Positions 1-9,396 of a stretch of DNA of 32,351 bases are shown here, piece after piece. The DNA comes from Desulfosarcina cetonica JCM 12296 (GTDB lineage: Bacteria; Desulfobacterota; Desulfobacteria; Desulfobacterales; Desulfosarcinaceae). The stretch covers positions 1 to 32,351 of the forward strand of contig NZ_BBCC01000058.1 of assembly GCF_001311845.1 (NCBI RefSeq), written 5' to 3'. The position numbers and the translations under genes were made by a program. The first letter of the stretch is position 1. Every line of letters begins with the position of its first letter. The notes below the pieces were generated by a model that had not been told where the DNA came from, searched no databases, and saw nothing but the letters and a program-made list of their open reading frames with translations.

Positions 1-1439
1 CCGTCGAACTCATCGCTTCCGGGACCGATACGCCTCTTTCGGTGGATGTCACCGGCCAAGCGATCACGGTGAACCTTTCGACAGACAGCGCCGGCGACCC
101 GTCCGCAACGGCGGATCAGGTCGTAGCCGCCATCGCTGCGAAAGCGGAGGTCGACGCCCTGGTCCAGACAGCTTCCGAGGACACCGGTGTCGTACAACCG
201 GCCGCGGCGGCGAACCTTGCAGGCGGCCAGGACGCCCAGGACACTCTACGCGTATTCGCAGAGAATGAAGGCGTCTGGGGAGACCGCATCAGCGTCCGGA
301 TCGAAGACGGATCGCTCGATCCTGCGGGATCGTTCAACCTCGTGGTCCGCTACAAGGATGATGTCGTGGAGGTCTTCAAAGACCTGTCCATGGACGAGAC
401 TGCCCCGAACCATGTCGAGCTGGCTGTCAACGAACGTTCCGATTTTATCACCGTCGAAGACCTCGGAGCGTCTTCAGGCGTCGCGGAGGATCGTCCGACG
501 ACCGGCTTGAGCGCTCTTTCCGGAGGCGACGACGGGCTTACGGGCCTTGACGACGCCGACTACACCGGGGACCCGTCGCAGCATACCGGCTACTACGCTT
601 TCGACGAGATCGACGCGCTCAACATGATCATGGTGCCGGGCGTGACCACGGCGGAGGTGATTCATGCAGGCGTCACATATTCGGAGAACCGCAAGGACCT
701 GATGCTCCTCGCCGAAACGCCGCTCATGCTGGAACCGCTCGAAGCGGTGGATTTCCGCAAGGGACAAGGCATGTACAACCATGCGGCGTTCAACTCATCC
801 TATGCGGCGCTCTACTATCCCTGGATCGAGATCAACGACCCGGTCACGGGCAAGCGGAAACTGATTCCGCCGTGTGGTGCCATCGCCGGCTGTTTCGCCC
901 GCAGCGATCAGAAGAGCTATGTATGGTACGCCCCTGCGGGCATCGACCGCGGACGCATCTTCAACGCGCTGTCCCTAGGATACAAAACCAGCCGCGGCGA
1001 ACGGGACGTTCTCTATCCGGAGGGCGTCAACGTGATCGCCTCCTTTCCCGACAGTGGAATCAATATCTGGGGCCAGAAAACGCTGCAGAGCCAGCCGTCG
1101 GCCTTGGACCGCGTCAATGTCCGGCGGCTGATGATGTATATCGAGGAGGCCATCGCCGAGTCTTCCCGCTTCGTGGTCTTCGAACCCAACAACCCGCAAA
1201 CCTGGCGGTCGTTAGTCCGATTGATCAATCCGTTCCTACAGGAAATCAAGGACAAGGGCGGATTCTACGACTTCGCCGTCCAATGCGACGAGGAGACCAA
1301 CACCCCGGCCGTGATCGACCGGAACGAGCTCGTGGCACGCATCTTCGTCAAGCCCACCAAGACGGCGGAATTCATCGAGCTCAACTTCGTGCTCACCGCT
1401 ACGGGGGCCGACTTCAAAGAAATCTTCACGACGGGGTAA
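1..1439 (+). CDS. Contractile tail sheath protein (5' truncated)
   Basis: Structural subunit of the contractile sheath around the tail tube. The frame is open from the first bases of the window with no stop, so the true start lies upstream. The GTG at 42 is only an internal possibility. The last 250 residues are typical of the phage and injection-system sheath family: a glycine-rich stretch reading GAIAGCFARSD, then YAPAGIDRG, then VNVRRLMMYIEEAI, FVVFEPNNPQTW, and a C-terminal beta segment ending TATGADFKEI. The middle (PGVTTAEVIHAGVTY) is the usual variable surface domain. Only one sheath gene is visible, but others could lie upstream. The tail tube gene follows 11 bases later, the canonical sheath-tube order. 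Family assignment is firm; full length is unknown. Confidence 0.93.
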   Translation, partial: VELIASGTDTPLSVDVTGQAITVNLSTDSAGDPSATADQVVAAIAAKAEVDALVQTASEDTGVVQPAAAANLAGGQDAQDTLRVFAENEGVWGDRISVRIEDGSLDPAGSFNLVVRYKDDVVEVFKDLSMDETAPNHVELAVNERSDFITVEDLGASSGVAEDRPTTGLSALSGGDDGLTGLDDADYTGDPSQHTGYYAFDEIDALNMIMVPGVTTAEVIHAGVTYSENRKDLMLLAETPLMLEPLEAVDFRKGQGMYNHAAFNSSYAALYYPWIEINDPVTGKRKLIPPCGAIAGCFARSDQKSYVWYAPAGIDRGRIFNALSLGYKTSRGERDVLYPEGVNVIASFPDSGINIWGQKTLQSQPSALDRVNVRRLMMYIEEAIAESSRFVVFEPNNPQTWRSLVRLINPFLQEIKDKGGFYDFAVQCDEETNTPAVIDRNELVARIFVKPTKTAEFIELNFVLTATGADFKEIFTTG

Positions 1440-1450
1440 GGAGGTAAACC

Positions 1451-1912
1451 ATGCGCAGCGGCAACATGCCCAAGAGCTTGTATCAAAACTGGCAATTCGC
1501 CGTCGAGGTCAACGGCTTCGATGTGGCGCTTTTCAAGAAGGGCCAGGAGCCCAAAACCGAGTTCGAAGAAGTCGCTTTCGCTCCGGCCGGTTCGATGTTC
1601 GACCAGAAAGTGGCCGGGCGCGTCAAGTTCGAGGACATCAACCTGGAAAAAGGGGTTCTCCAAGACGGCTCCGACGAGGCCGCCCGGGAGTGGATCAAGA
1701 AGCAGGTGGACGTCAACGCCGTGGTCGGGGGGCTTCCCAACGACTACATGCGCGACATCGACATCGTCCGTTACGACCGCGCCGGAAACGAAACCCGGCG
1801 TTGGACCCTGCACGGCGCGTGGATCAAGGTCCTGGAATACGACGAGCTCGAGGGCGCGAACACGGACAACACCATCGAGAAGCTCACCATCAGCTACCAG
1901 TACTGGACCTGA
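1451..1912 (+). CDS. Tail tube protein (gp19-like)
   Basis: Predicted 153-residue tube subunit that polymerises into the hollow inner tail. The length matches gp19/Hcp-like tube proteins. The opening (LYQNWQFAVEVNGFDVALF), the central EVAFAPAGSMFDQKVAGR and the C-terminal EGANTDNTIEKLTISYQYW are the pattern of T4-like tube subunits, where the closing strand packs in the beta-barrel. A strong ribosome site (GGAGG) sits a few bases before the ATG. It lies between the sheath and the T4_baseplate-type chaperone, as expected for a contractile tail operon. The sequence is intact. Confidence 0.9.
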   Translation: MRSGNMPKSLYQNWQFAVEVNGFDVALFKKGQEPKTEFEEVAFAPAGSMFDQKVAGRVKFEDINLEKGVLQDGSDEAAREWIKKQVDVNAVVGGLPNDYMRDIDIVRYDRAGNETRRWTLHGAWIKVLEYDELEGANTDNTIEKLTISYQYWT

Positions 1913-1928
1913 TCCAAGGAGATGAACC

Positions 1929-2606
1929 ATGCATGTTTTTGAACTACCCAGCGGCGTCGAGGTCGAGCTTCGGGAAATGACCGGAGCCGAGGAGGAATTG
2001 CTCACCAATCAGCGGCTCATCCGCACCGGAGATGCGGTGAATCAGGTGCTCAGGAACTGCATCGTGCGCCTGGGCGACAACGATGAACCGGTGGTGAAGG
2101 ACGTGCTCGACCTGCTCTCAGGCGACCGCCTCTTCATCCTGGTCAAGCTGCGGCAGATTTCCCTCGGTGACGAAGTGGAACTGGAACTCACCTGCGCCAA
2201 CCCGGCATGTCGCGCGACGAATCTGGTGACCATCGACATCGAGGAGCTTGAAACGACCCCTTACGGCGAGGACCGGGAATTCGACTTCACGCTGCCCGGC
2301 TCGGACCGCAAGGTGCGGTTCGGCTACCTGGACGGCCATAAGGAAAAACGGTTGGCCGCTCTCAAAGAGCCTTCCATCTCTTCGGCCATGCTCATCCGCA
2401 TCATCGATATCGACGGAGCGGCCCCGAGCAAGAAGCTGATGAACGATATGTCACTCCGTGACCGCAGCACCCTGCGGCAGGAGATGCTCCGGGTCGATGC
2501 GGGGGTCGATACCACGCTGGAGGTCGACTGCGAGTCCTGCGGAACACGTATCCGCACCCGGCTGGAGGCGGAACCGGGTTTTTTGTTCCCCGGAGTTCGC
2601 TTGTAA
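1929..2606 (+). CDS. T4_baseplate-family tail assembly protein (zero-frame product)
   Basis: 225-residue protein of the T4 baseplate (gp26-like) family, found just upstream of the tape measure in many contractile phages; probably a tail assembly chaperone or baseplate hub assembly factor. Visible features are an acidic N-terminus, VLRNCIVRLGD, LLSGDRLFILVKLRQISLGDEVELELTC, and two cysteine pairs, CANPAC (about residues 84-89) and CESC (about 200-203). The pairs could form one zinc site. The zero-frame protein ends EPGFLFPGVRL. A T-run at 2579-2584 near its end lets ribosomes slip to the -1 frame and add about 56 residues (see next entries). The ribosome site AAGGAG precedes the ATG. Confidence 0.8.
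   Translation: MHVFELPSGVEVELREMTGAEEELLTNQRLIRTGDAVNQVLRNCIVRLGDNDEPVVKDVLDLLSGDRLFILVKLRQISLGDEVELELTCANPACRATNLVTIDIEELETTPYGEDREFDFTLPGSDRKVRFGYLDGHKEKRLAALKEPSISSAMLIRIIDIDGAAPSKKLMNDMSLRDRSTLRQEMLRVDAGVDTTLEVDCESCGTRIRTRLEAEPGFLFPGVRL
2579..2585 (+). promoter_or_regulatory. Candidate -1 ribosomal slippery heptamer T TTT TTG
   Basis: In the zero frame the codons are GGT TTT TTG. The heptamer T-TTT-TTG fits the X-XXY-YYZ rule for tandem -1 slippage. After slipping, the next codon is GTT at 2585, and the -1 frame stays open until the ATGA overlap with the tape measure. The zero-frame stop is 18 bases downstream of the heptamer. A small CGCC-TAC-GGCG hairpin is possible about 37 bases further on. 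Position and sign match the frameshift of tail chaperone genes, but the single-base losses elsewhere in this operon have the same sign. Confidence 0.55.
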
Positions 2607-2755
2607 GGGACGCTTTCTTTCTCGCCTACGGCGGGCTCCATTGGAGTTATTCGGAAACACGCGCGCTGCCGCTTCGGGTCCGCCGCGAATTCGTGGAGGC
2701 TCTGGAGCGGCAGCTTGATTTTGAGCGTGAAGAATTGGAGCGCAACCGGAAATGA
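2585..2755 (+). CDS. Overlapping -1 frame extension of the tail chaperone (GT-like)
   Basis: Open frame of 56 codons plus stop, overlapping the end of the T4_baseplate-family gene in the -1 frame. It has no ATG, and its only GTG lies late, at 2693. It encodes VRDAFFLAYGGLHWSYSET, then a charged helix (FVEALERQLDFEREELERN), resembling the small helical proteins (DUF6760-like) that sit between this gene and the tape measure in related tails. Its TGA overlaps the tape measure ATG as ATGA (2752-2755), which supports real translation. With no usable early start, the likely product is a 275-residue fusion made by -1 slippage at 2579-2585, like the gpG/gpGT pair of lambda-type tails. The alternative is one missing T in the run, as in neighbouring genes. 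Confidence 0.6.
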   Translation, partial: VPRSSLVRDAFFLAYGGLHWSYSETRALPLRVRREFVEALERQLDFEREELERNRK

Positions 2756-5700
2756 ACGGAGATCTCGGACTCGGCGTCATCGTATCGATGAAGGACGCGT
2801 TCTCGCAGAACGCGGCCAGGGTCCAGACGTCCATGCAGTCGCTGGATGCCACGGTCGCCGCTTCCAGCGAGCGCATGACGCGCAACCTCGACCGCATCCA
2901 AAAAGGCACCATGATGATCGGCGCGGGCCTGGCGCTCATGGCCGTGCCGGTCGGTCTTGTCGCCTCCACCGCTGCCACGCAAAAGGCGCTGGGCGAACTG
3001 TCCTCCCTTGGTGTCAAGGACCTGCGGGCCATCGAGGACGCCGCGGAATCCTTCACCAACAAATGGTCCGGATCGAACAAAGCGGAATTCATTACCGCCG
3101 CCTATGACGTTCGCTCGGCCCTCTCGGGATTGACCGATGAGGCGGTCGGGTCGTTCACAGCCATGGCCGCTCTCACGGGCAAGGCCACCAAAGCGACCAC
3201 CGAAGAAATGGTCGGGACGTTCACCACGGCCTACGGCATCTTCAAGCCTCTCATGCAGGACATGTCGGATGCGCAGTGGGCCCGCACCTTCGCCGGAGCC
3301 ATGGCTCAGACGGTCGCTTCTTTCAAAACCAACGGCCGCCAGATGGCCGACTCCATCAAGAACATCGGCGCAGTGGCGGCATCATCCAATGTCCCCTTGC
3401 AGGAGCAGCTCGCCATACTCGGGCAGCTCCAGACCACCATGCCCGGTTCGGAAGCCGGAACCCTGTACAAGGCGTTCATCATGAAAGCCGCCGAGGCCGG
3501 CGAGAAGCTCGGGCTGTCGTTCGTCGATTCGACGGGACGGCTGAAAGGGATCATCGCCATCCTCGAGGAGATCAAAGGACGCTTTCCCGACCTGTCCCAG
3601 GCCGCCGCCCAGGTGGAAATCAAGAAGGCCTTCGGCTCCGATGAAGCTGTGAAATTCCTGTTGCAGATGTCCCAGGGCGCGGAAGCGCTGGAGAGCAATA
3701 TTCAATCCGTCGCCCGGGCCATGAAGACCGGCACCGCCGTCACCGAAGAAATGGCTCAAGCGATGAACATGGACATCGGCAGCCAGTTCAAACTCCTGTG
3801 GCAGCAGATCGCCAATCTGTCCGAAATCCTCGGCCGCACGCTGCTTCCGGTGGTCACGCCTATTATCCAAGGCATTTCCAAGGCCGTGCTCTTCTTTCAG
3901 AAACTGGCCAAGTCCATGCCCGGGCTGACGCGGGTCCTTCTCACTCTGTCCATGGCCCTGGGTGCGGTGCTCGCGGTCGTCGGCGGCGTGATTGCAGCGG
4001 CCGGAACCATCGGGCTGATGCTTCCCGCCATCAAAGCGGGTCTCGCGGCCATGGGCGCTGCCGTAGCCGGTGTAGGTTCAGCCTTCGCCACCTATTTTTT
4101 GCCGGTGGTGGCCGTCATCGGCGGTGTGGTGCTGGCGGTCTATCTGCTCAGACGGGCGTGGGAGACCAATTTCGGCGGTATCCGCGACATGGTCTTGGTG
4201 CATGGGAGAAGGTGAAACTCGTTTTCCAGGGCATTCGCGAGCTTATTTCATCCTTGAGCGGCGGTTCGGGTCGCATGTCCGCAGAGCTGGCCAGGAAACT
4301 CGAGCAGGCGGGTCTGATGGGGCTCGTCGTCACTGTATTCCGCATCTATTACCGGGTGCGGCAGTTTCTGACCGGCTTGTGGCAGGCCTTTTCCAGCGCC
4401 TTTGGAAAGATAAGAGCGATTCTCGAACCGGCGGTCCGGGCGCTCATGCAAGCCTACGGCGCTCTCTACAAGGCCGTTTTTTCGGTCCTGGAGATCTTCG
4501 GGCTGGCGGCCACATCGACCGAGGCATCATCCTACCGCAGTCTGGGCGAAACCCTGGGATCGATCCTGGGAGTGATCGCAAAGGTCGGGGCCTATCTGCT
4601 CAAATTCGTGATCTACAACCTGGTGGCGGTCATCAAAGTCGTCACGTGGGTCGTGGGTGCGGTCGTCTGGCTGGGCAAAACCATCGTCACCGCCTTCATC
4701 GAGGCGGGAAAGTTCATCTACAAGTTCTTCCTTCCGATCCGGCTCCTGGTCCAGGCGCTTCGCATGGTGGGACGGATCGTCTATACGGTTTGGCAGGTCC
4801 TCACCGGCGACATCTCAGTGCTCGACGGATTGAAATCCATCGGTGGTGCCGTGTTCGATTTCCTGGCCACACCATTTCGGTGGGCCCGGGATGTGATCGT
4901 CGGCGTCTGGAATTTCATCAGGGGGTTGTTCTCGTCCATCGGACGGTTATTCACCGCCGTCGCATCGTCCCTGGTCGCCGCGTTCATGGACCTGCCTTGG
5001 TGCGAACCTTGCGGGATGTATTCGGAGCGGTGCGAAGCTTCTTCTCGGGCGACACCACATTTTTCGAAGCAGGCAAACGGATTCTGATCGCTCTGGGAAA
5101 AGGCATCTGGTCGGCGGTGACCTATCCGTTCGAACTTCTCAAAAAGGCACTCGGCTGGCTCAGAAAACTGCTGCCCTTTTCCGATGCGGAAACCGGTCCC
5201 CTTTCGAGCCTGACAGCCTCGGGCGCGGCTATTCTGAAGACCCTCGCCGAGGGGATGGCCGGCTTGCTGTCGCTGCCCGGCAAGGTCCTCGGCATGGCGT
5301 TCAAGGGCATGCTCTCCGCGGTTCAATGGGTATGGCAGGGCATCAAGTCCTTGGGCTCCGGAATCCTTTCGGCGTTGACCGGACCGTTCCGAAAGGGTGT
5401 CGAGATTGCCGCGTCTGTGTGGCGCGGTGTCACGGATGCGGCCGCCGCCGCTTGGAACGGCATCAAGACCATCGGTGCTTCGACGTTCGATGCCGTGGCA
5501 TCGCCGTTCCGCTGGATCGGTGACATAGCCGGAAAGGTTTGGGACGGGATTCGCTCCACGTCGGCTGAACTCTGGAGCGGACTGGGCAATCTTGCCCAGT
5601 CGACCTGGTCCTTCGTGAGCGCTCCGTTCACATGGATCGCCGATGCGGCATCCGGTGCATGGAGTCATATCACCAACGCCGCATCAGTGGCGTGGGAGAG

Positions 5701-6504
5701 TCTCAAATCCATGGCGCAAAACGCCTGGGAGTGGATCAAGGCCCCGTTCGAAGGACTCGCCATGGCCGCCTCCTCTGCTTGGGAGAAGGTGAAAAACGCC
5801 GCATCCGGTGCATGGAATTCCGTCACCTCCACGGTTTCCAACCTGGCCGGCAGCGCGTTCGAAAGTGGAAAAGCGATCCTCACAACGGTGGGTGATGGGA
5901 TCAAGTCGGCGGTGACCGCGCCGTACCGGGCGGCCAAGTCGGCCTTATCGTTCGTCCGCGACCTATTGCCGTTTTCCGACGCAAGGAGGGTCCGCTGGCG
6001 AACCTGACAAGAAGCGGCGCGGCGCTGATCGAAACCATCGCCCGTGGAATCACTCGGACCGCGACGGCCCCGGCGGAGGCGCTCGCAAAGGCTTTCGGTT
6101 TCATGGGCGACCTGGCGGGACGGATCGCGGTTCCTTCAGCCTTGGCCGGGACGCTGGCGTTGACGCCCATTGTTACCGGTGACCTTCCTGCCGTCGCAGG
6201 GCCTCTTGGCGGCCCGGAGTCGGCGGCGGTTGAATCGGCGCTGGGTGTTCAACCGGCATCCGACCAAGCCCGCCTCCTCGGAGAGACCAGGGGGGCGCTG
6301 ACCCCCGGTGCTACAGGATCGTTGGGTGAACCCGCCGGAGAGAGTCTGAGAACGGTCCTCGACGCCTTGATTGGAAAGCTCGACGCGCTGGCGGATCGGC
6401 CCGTCGAAGTGGCCGTCACCACGCTGCTGGACGGGCGGCAGGTCGCTCAGTCGGTGTACCGGGATATTCGTGAACGAAAGATCAAAAACTACGAGACGCT
6501 GTGA
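2752..6504 (+). CDS. Tail tape measure protein (reading frame broken three times)
   Basis: Sets tail length and occupies the tube lumen. Coding runs 2752 to about 4197, then shifts frame near 4197-4198 (GG), 4995-4998 (CCTT) and 5983-5984 (AA). Adding one base at each site gives one open frame of 1,251 residues with good continuity (VLGAWEKVKLVFQ, DLPLVRTLRDVF, FSDAKEGPLANLT). The N-terminal third is coiled-coil and Ala-rich, with ATTEEMVGTFTTAYGIF and PGSEAGTLYKAFI typical of TP901-type tape measures. Residues about 385-470 are hydrophobic. The last third has Trp-containing helical repeats and two copies of an LLPFSDA..GPL..LT.SGAA motif. Start: ATG overlapping the upstream stop. Whether the breaks are real or errors is discussed in the findings. 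Confidence 0.87.
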
Positions 6505-6510
6505 GGGGAA

Positions 6511-6975
6511 TTGTATCAAAAGGAGATAACGGCCTACCTGGTGGATGTGGAAACCGGTGACTATCTGGATTTCCAGTACAACCCCAACGACATCCTGGAC
6601 GACAAGAGCACGGCTTACGCCGCCATCAAGATACCGGGGATGAGTCATCCCCGCTACCAGTACGTGGCCGGCGAACCGCGCAAGATCGGCTTCAAATTGC
6701 TGTTCTTCAAGGGACCGGTCAAAGAATCCGTGGACTGGCTGCGCTCGCTGCTCTATCCCGAGCATGCCGGAACCATGCTGAAGAACGCGCCGCACCGCGT
6801 GCTTTTCATGTTCGGTGATCTCTACCCGGGCGTGCTTTGCGTGGTCCGCCAGGTAAAGGCCCGCTATTTCCACCTCTTCGACCGTGACAACCTGCTGCCT
6901 CAGCATGCGGAGGTGGACATGATGCTTGAGGAGTACATCGACGAATCGGTGGACTATTCGGAGGTGCGCGGATGA
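6511..6975 (+). CDS. Baseplate/tube-interface protein (injection-system tube-type domain)
   Basis: 154 residues, start TTG just after a GAGGGG ribosome site; no ATG is available near the conserved N-terminus (YQKEITAYLVDVETGDYLDFQYNP). The core PGMSHPRYQYVAGEPRKIGF..LFFKG and the ending H-R-V-L-F-M-F-G then VVRQVKARYFHLF resemble the N-terminal half of Afp7-like/gp54-like proteins, which join tube and baseplate hub. Here the LysM half is a separate gene overlapping by ATGA. It lies between tape measure and hub, the expected place. Functional role is inferred from family and order. Confidence 0.7.
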   Translation: MYQKEITAYLVDVETGDYLDFQYNPNDILDDKSTAYAAIKIPGMSHPRYQYVAGEPRKIGFKLLFFKGPVKESVDWLRSLLYPEHAGTMLKNAPHRVLFMFGDLYPGVLCVVRQVKARYFHLFDRDNLLPQHAEVDMMLEEYIDESVDYSEVRG

Positions 6976-7262
6976 TCGGACGACGATCCAGGTACGCAAC
7001 AGCCATCCTTTACACCGGTGGTGCGGAGGAGTTCTTGGGCATTCGGGTTCCCGGTGACACCGCGCCCAGGCCCGACGACCGCTTCCATACGGTTGTCGAC
7101 GGGGACCGGCTGGACCTGTTGGCCCATCGCTATCTGGGCAGGGCCGATCTGTGGTGGATCATCTGTGATTACAACGACATCTTTTTCCCCATGGAACTGG
7201 AGCCGGGGTCGGTCCTGCGGATTCCATCGGTGGAACACGTGAACATGCGCCTGCTGGATTGA
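6972..7262 (+). CDS. Tail protein X / gp53-like LysM baseplate protein
   Basis: 96 residues, ATGA overlap with the previous gene. The C-terminal two thirds (VVDGDRLDLLAHRYLGRADLW, WIICDYNDIFFP, LEPGSVLRIPS) is a LysM-type fold as in phage P2 gpX and T4 gp53, which stabilise the baseplate around the hub rather than bind peptidoglycan in solution. The small size and position next to the gpD-like hub fit. About 98 bases without a recognisable gene follow before the hub start. Confidence 0.8.
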   Translation: MIGRRSRYATAILYTGGAEEFLGIRVPGDTAPRPDDRFHTVVDGDRLDLLAHRYLGRADLWWIICDYNDIFFPMELEPGSVLRIPSVEHVNMRLLD

Positions 7263-7360
7263 GTCCCCCCGTCCGGTCCTTCGACCCGACACCTCGCCCC
7301 CCGCGCCGGTAAGTATCCGGTGGATGCCGCCCGAAGTGCGGCTCGACCGGAGACCGGCGT

Positions 7361-8625
7361 ATGGACCTTGACACATTCAAACCGACATTTCTGATCCAGA
7401 TCGAAGGGCAGCAGCTCTTCGCGGACATCACCCAGGAGATCACCTCGTTCGTCTTCGAGGACAACGAGGAGGAACTCGATGTCCTGGAACTGTCGGTCAC
7501 GGACCGCAACCTGCAGTTCGTGGACGATCCCTTGTTCCAGGAGGGCAACGAGATCGTCGCCCGCTTCGGATACGTCGGCAATCTATCGCCGCGTAAGAAA
7601 GCGGTCATCAAGGACATCGATTACGACTTCCCCGAAAACGGCGACCCCACGATCCGCATCAAAGCCTACGACAAGGGTTTCAAGCTGGCCGGAAAGGAAA
7701 ATCAGAAGGTCTGGCAGAAGCCCGCTCCCGGCATCCTCTACTCAGAGATCGCCGAACAGATCGCCGGTGCCAACGGCCTCACCCCTGTGGTGAAGCCAAC
7801 GAAGGGTAAGCACCTCCGTGTGGTTCAAAGCAACACCTCGGACGCGCAGTTCCTCAAGGAGTTGGCGGGAAAGGCCCGCGACCGCGATGGAGACGGCGTA
7901 ACGGGGTACGTCTTTTTCATCCAGGACGACGAGCTGCATTTTCATCCCCGTGAACTGGACAAGGGCCCCGCCGTGGTTCTCGAGTATTTCACCGACCGCA
8001 AGGGGGTTCTGCGTTCGTTTCGACCGTCGACCCAATCCCAGGGAGCCAAGGGTGCCGGCGTGGAGACGAAAGCGGTGGGCGTCGATCCTCGCAAGAAAGA
8101 GCCGGTCGAACACAAAGCCGAAAACGAAACCACCACGGAACGCACCTCTCTCGGCAAGCGGACCTACCTGGTGGACGGCAACACTGGAGAAGCGGCCTAC
8201 AAGGAGCAGGAATCCGGACAGATCGTCCCGAGCTTCGAACGGTCCGAGGCATTTCATGAGGAACCGCGCCAGGAGCCCGCGCAGGACCTGGCGGAGGGCA
8301 AGTTCAAAGAGGCCGAACTGCGCCAGGTGGAAGCCGTGTCGCAGACCATCGGCATCCCATGCTGCGCGCCAAAGAGAACGTCGAGGTCAAGGGCGTGGGA
8401 CAAAAATTCTCCGGCGTCTACTACTGCCATTCGGTCCGCCACGTGATCGGCGCAGGCGGCTACCACTGCGAACTGAAACTCAAGAAGAACGCCTTGGGCA
8501 AAGGTGCCGGCGACAAATCCGACGATGCCAAGGGCAAGCAGAACGACCGGGAAGCGCCGCCGACGCCCGAGGAACAGCCGCCGCCCATGGTGACGGTCGA
8601 CGCCGACAGCGGGCAACGGCTTTGA
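7361..8625 (+). CDS. Baseplate hub protein, phage late control gene D type (one frame break)
   Basis: gpD/gp27-like trimeric hub that links tube and spike. The frame runs from ATG 7361 and breaks at the CCC of 8356-8358; one added C gives TIGIPMLRAKENVEVKGVG and a continuous 421-residue protein. Visible family features: the N-terminal FLIQIEGQQLFADIT..ITSFVFEDNEEELDVLEL, the strand YDKGFKLAGKE, a middle LRVVQSNTSDAQFLKELAGKA, and the C-terminal KFSGVYYCHSVRHVIGAGGYHCEL strand that closes gpD proteins. The C-terminus is a Gly/Lys/Pro-rich tail. The peptidase gene follows after 13 bases with its own ribosome site. Confidence 0.87.
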
Positions 8626-8638
8626 GGAGGAATAGGAA

Positions 8639-9034
8639 ATGGGAGATCTGAGCCGGAACTTTTCCACGCATGAATTCAACTGCCGCTGTTGCGGCCGGGC
8701 CGAGATCAATCCGAACCTGGTGGACGCGCTGCAGGAGCTCCGCGACCTGGCCGCCGCCGCGGTAAGGATCACCAGCGGCTATCGATGCCCCGAACACAAC
8801 CGTGCCGTGGGAGGCGCGAAGCGAAGCCAGCACCTTCTCGGCAACGCGGCGGACATCGTCATCGACGGTCGCTCCGTGGCGGAGACCTATGAGCTTGCCG
8901 AACAGGTCCCGGCTTTCCGTAACGGCGGGATCGGGGTCTATCCGGAGCAGGGATTCGTCCACGTGGACGTCCGTGACGGCCGCGCCGTTGGGGGCGGCTC
9001 GACGACCGGTACGTGGCGTTGGAGAAAGCACTGA
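8639..9034 (+). CDS. M15-type zinc peptidase (peptidoglycan DD-/LD-peptidase)
   Basis: 131 residues, ATG preceded by GAGGAGG. M15_3-type features: the opening FSTHEFNCRCCGR, RITSGYRCPEHN, the zinc signature S-Q-H65-LLGNAAD72, and the second histidine H108 in FVHVDV. All expected zinc ligands (H65, D72, H108) are present. It has no signal peptide, so it needs a holin or the tail itself to reach the wall. Set between hub and spike and followed by a one-span membrane protein, it may be a lysis endopeptidase or a tail-borne wall-penetrating enzyme. Confidence 0.88.
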   Translation: MGDLSRNFSTHEFNCRCCGRAEINPNLVDALQELRDLAAAAVRITSGYRCPEHNRAVGGAKRSQHLLGNAADIVIDGRSVAETYELAEQVPAFRNGGIGVYPEQGFVHVDVRDGRAVGGGSTTGTWRWRKH

Positions 9035-9055
9035 AACCGACTGGAGGAGGAGAAC

Positions 9056-9334
9056 ATGCAACAGCTTGAACAGATTTTGACATTCGTGCTCGATCACAAG
9101 GAGCTCTTGGCGACCCTGATCGTGACCTTGCTCACCATCATCAAACTCACGGCGTGGGGACGCGCCAAGGCCGCCGCTCTCGATGCCGTGATCGGCGTCA
9201 TCGAGCGACTCGGAGCGAAGGAAATCAAGACCGGTGTCGCCGGGCAGGAACCCAAGCTCGGCGCAGCCGCCCAGGATGCCCTGCATCAGGCCGTGGCCAA
9301 GGTCGATCCCAAGAAAAAGGCTGCAGGCCCGTGA
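9056..9334 (+). CDS. Small membrane protein, possible holin
   Basis: 92 residues with a strong GGAGGAGG ribosome site. One hydrophobic segment (about residues 17-34, ELLATLIVTLLTIIKLTAWG) is followed by an Ala/Lys-rich helical tail ending DPKKKAAGP. Size, one span, charged tail and place just after a peptidase fit a holin-like or pinholin-like role, but there is no family signature that I recognise. The lysine inside the span is odd for a classical holin. Confidence 0.5.
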   Translation: MQQLEQILTFVLDHKELLATLIVTLLTIIKLTAWGRAKAAALDAVIGVIERLGAKEIKTGVAGQEPKLGAAAQDALHQAVAKVDPKKKAAGP

Positions 9335-9381
9335 CTACCGTCGTCCGCGAGGTGCTGCGCGGTGTCCTGCCGCGGAAATAG
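9331..9381 (+). CDS. Possible 16-residue peptide ORF
   Basis: GTG at 9331 overlaps the previous stop as GTGA, and a TAG closes the frame 16 codons later (MTTVVREVLRGVLPRK, amphipathic). There is no independent ribosome site, so it would depend on coupled translation. It may simply be spacer before the spike gene at 9397. Reported because the junction is the same kind as the surrounding real ones. Confidence 0.2.
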   Translation: MTTVVREVLRGVLPRK

Positions 9382-9396
9382 CTCGGAGACAGTCAC

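Noticed and set aside
3798..6007. Two long ORFs (3798-5087 and 4124-6007) as separate genes
   Set aside because: Their first parts are off-frame shadows of the tape measure; only their later parts carry tape-measure sequence. They are pieces of one gene split by one-base losses.
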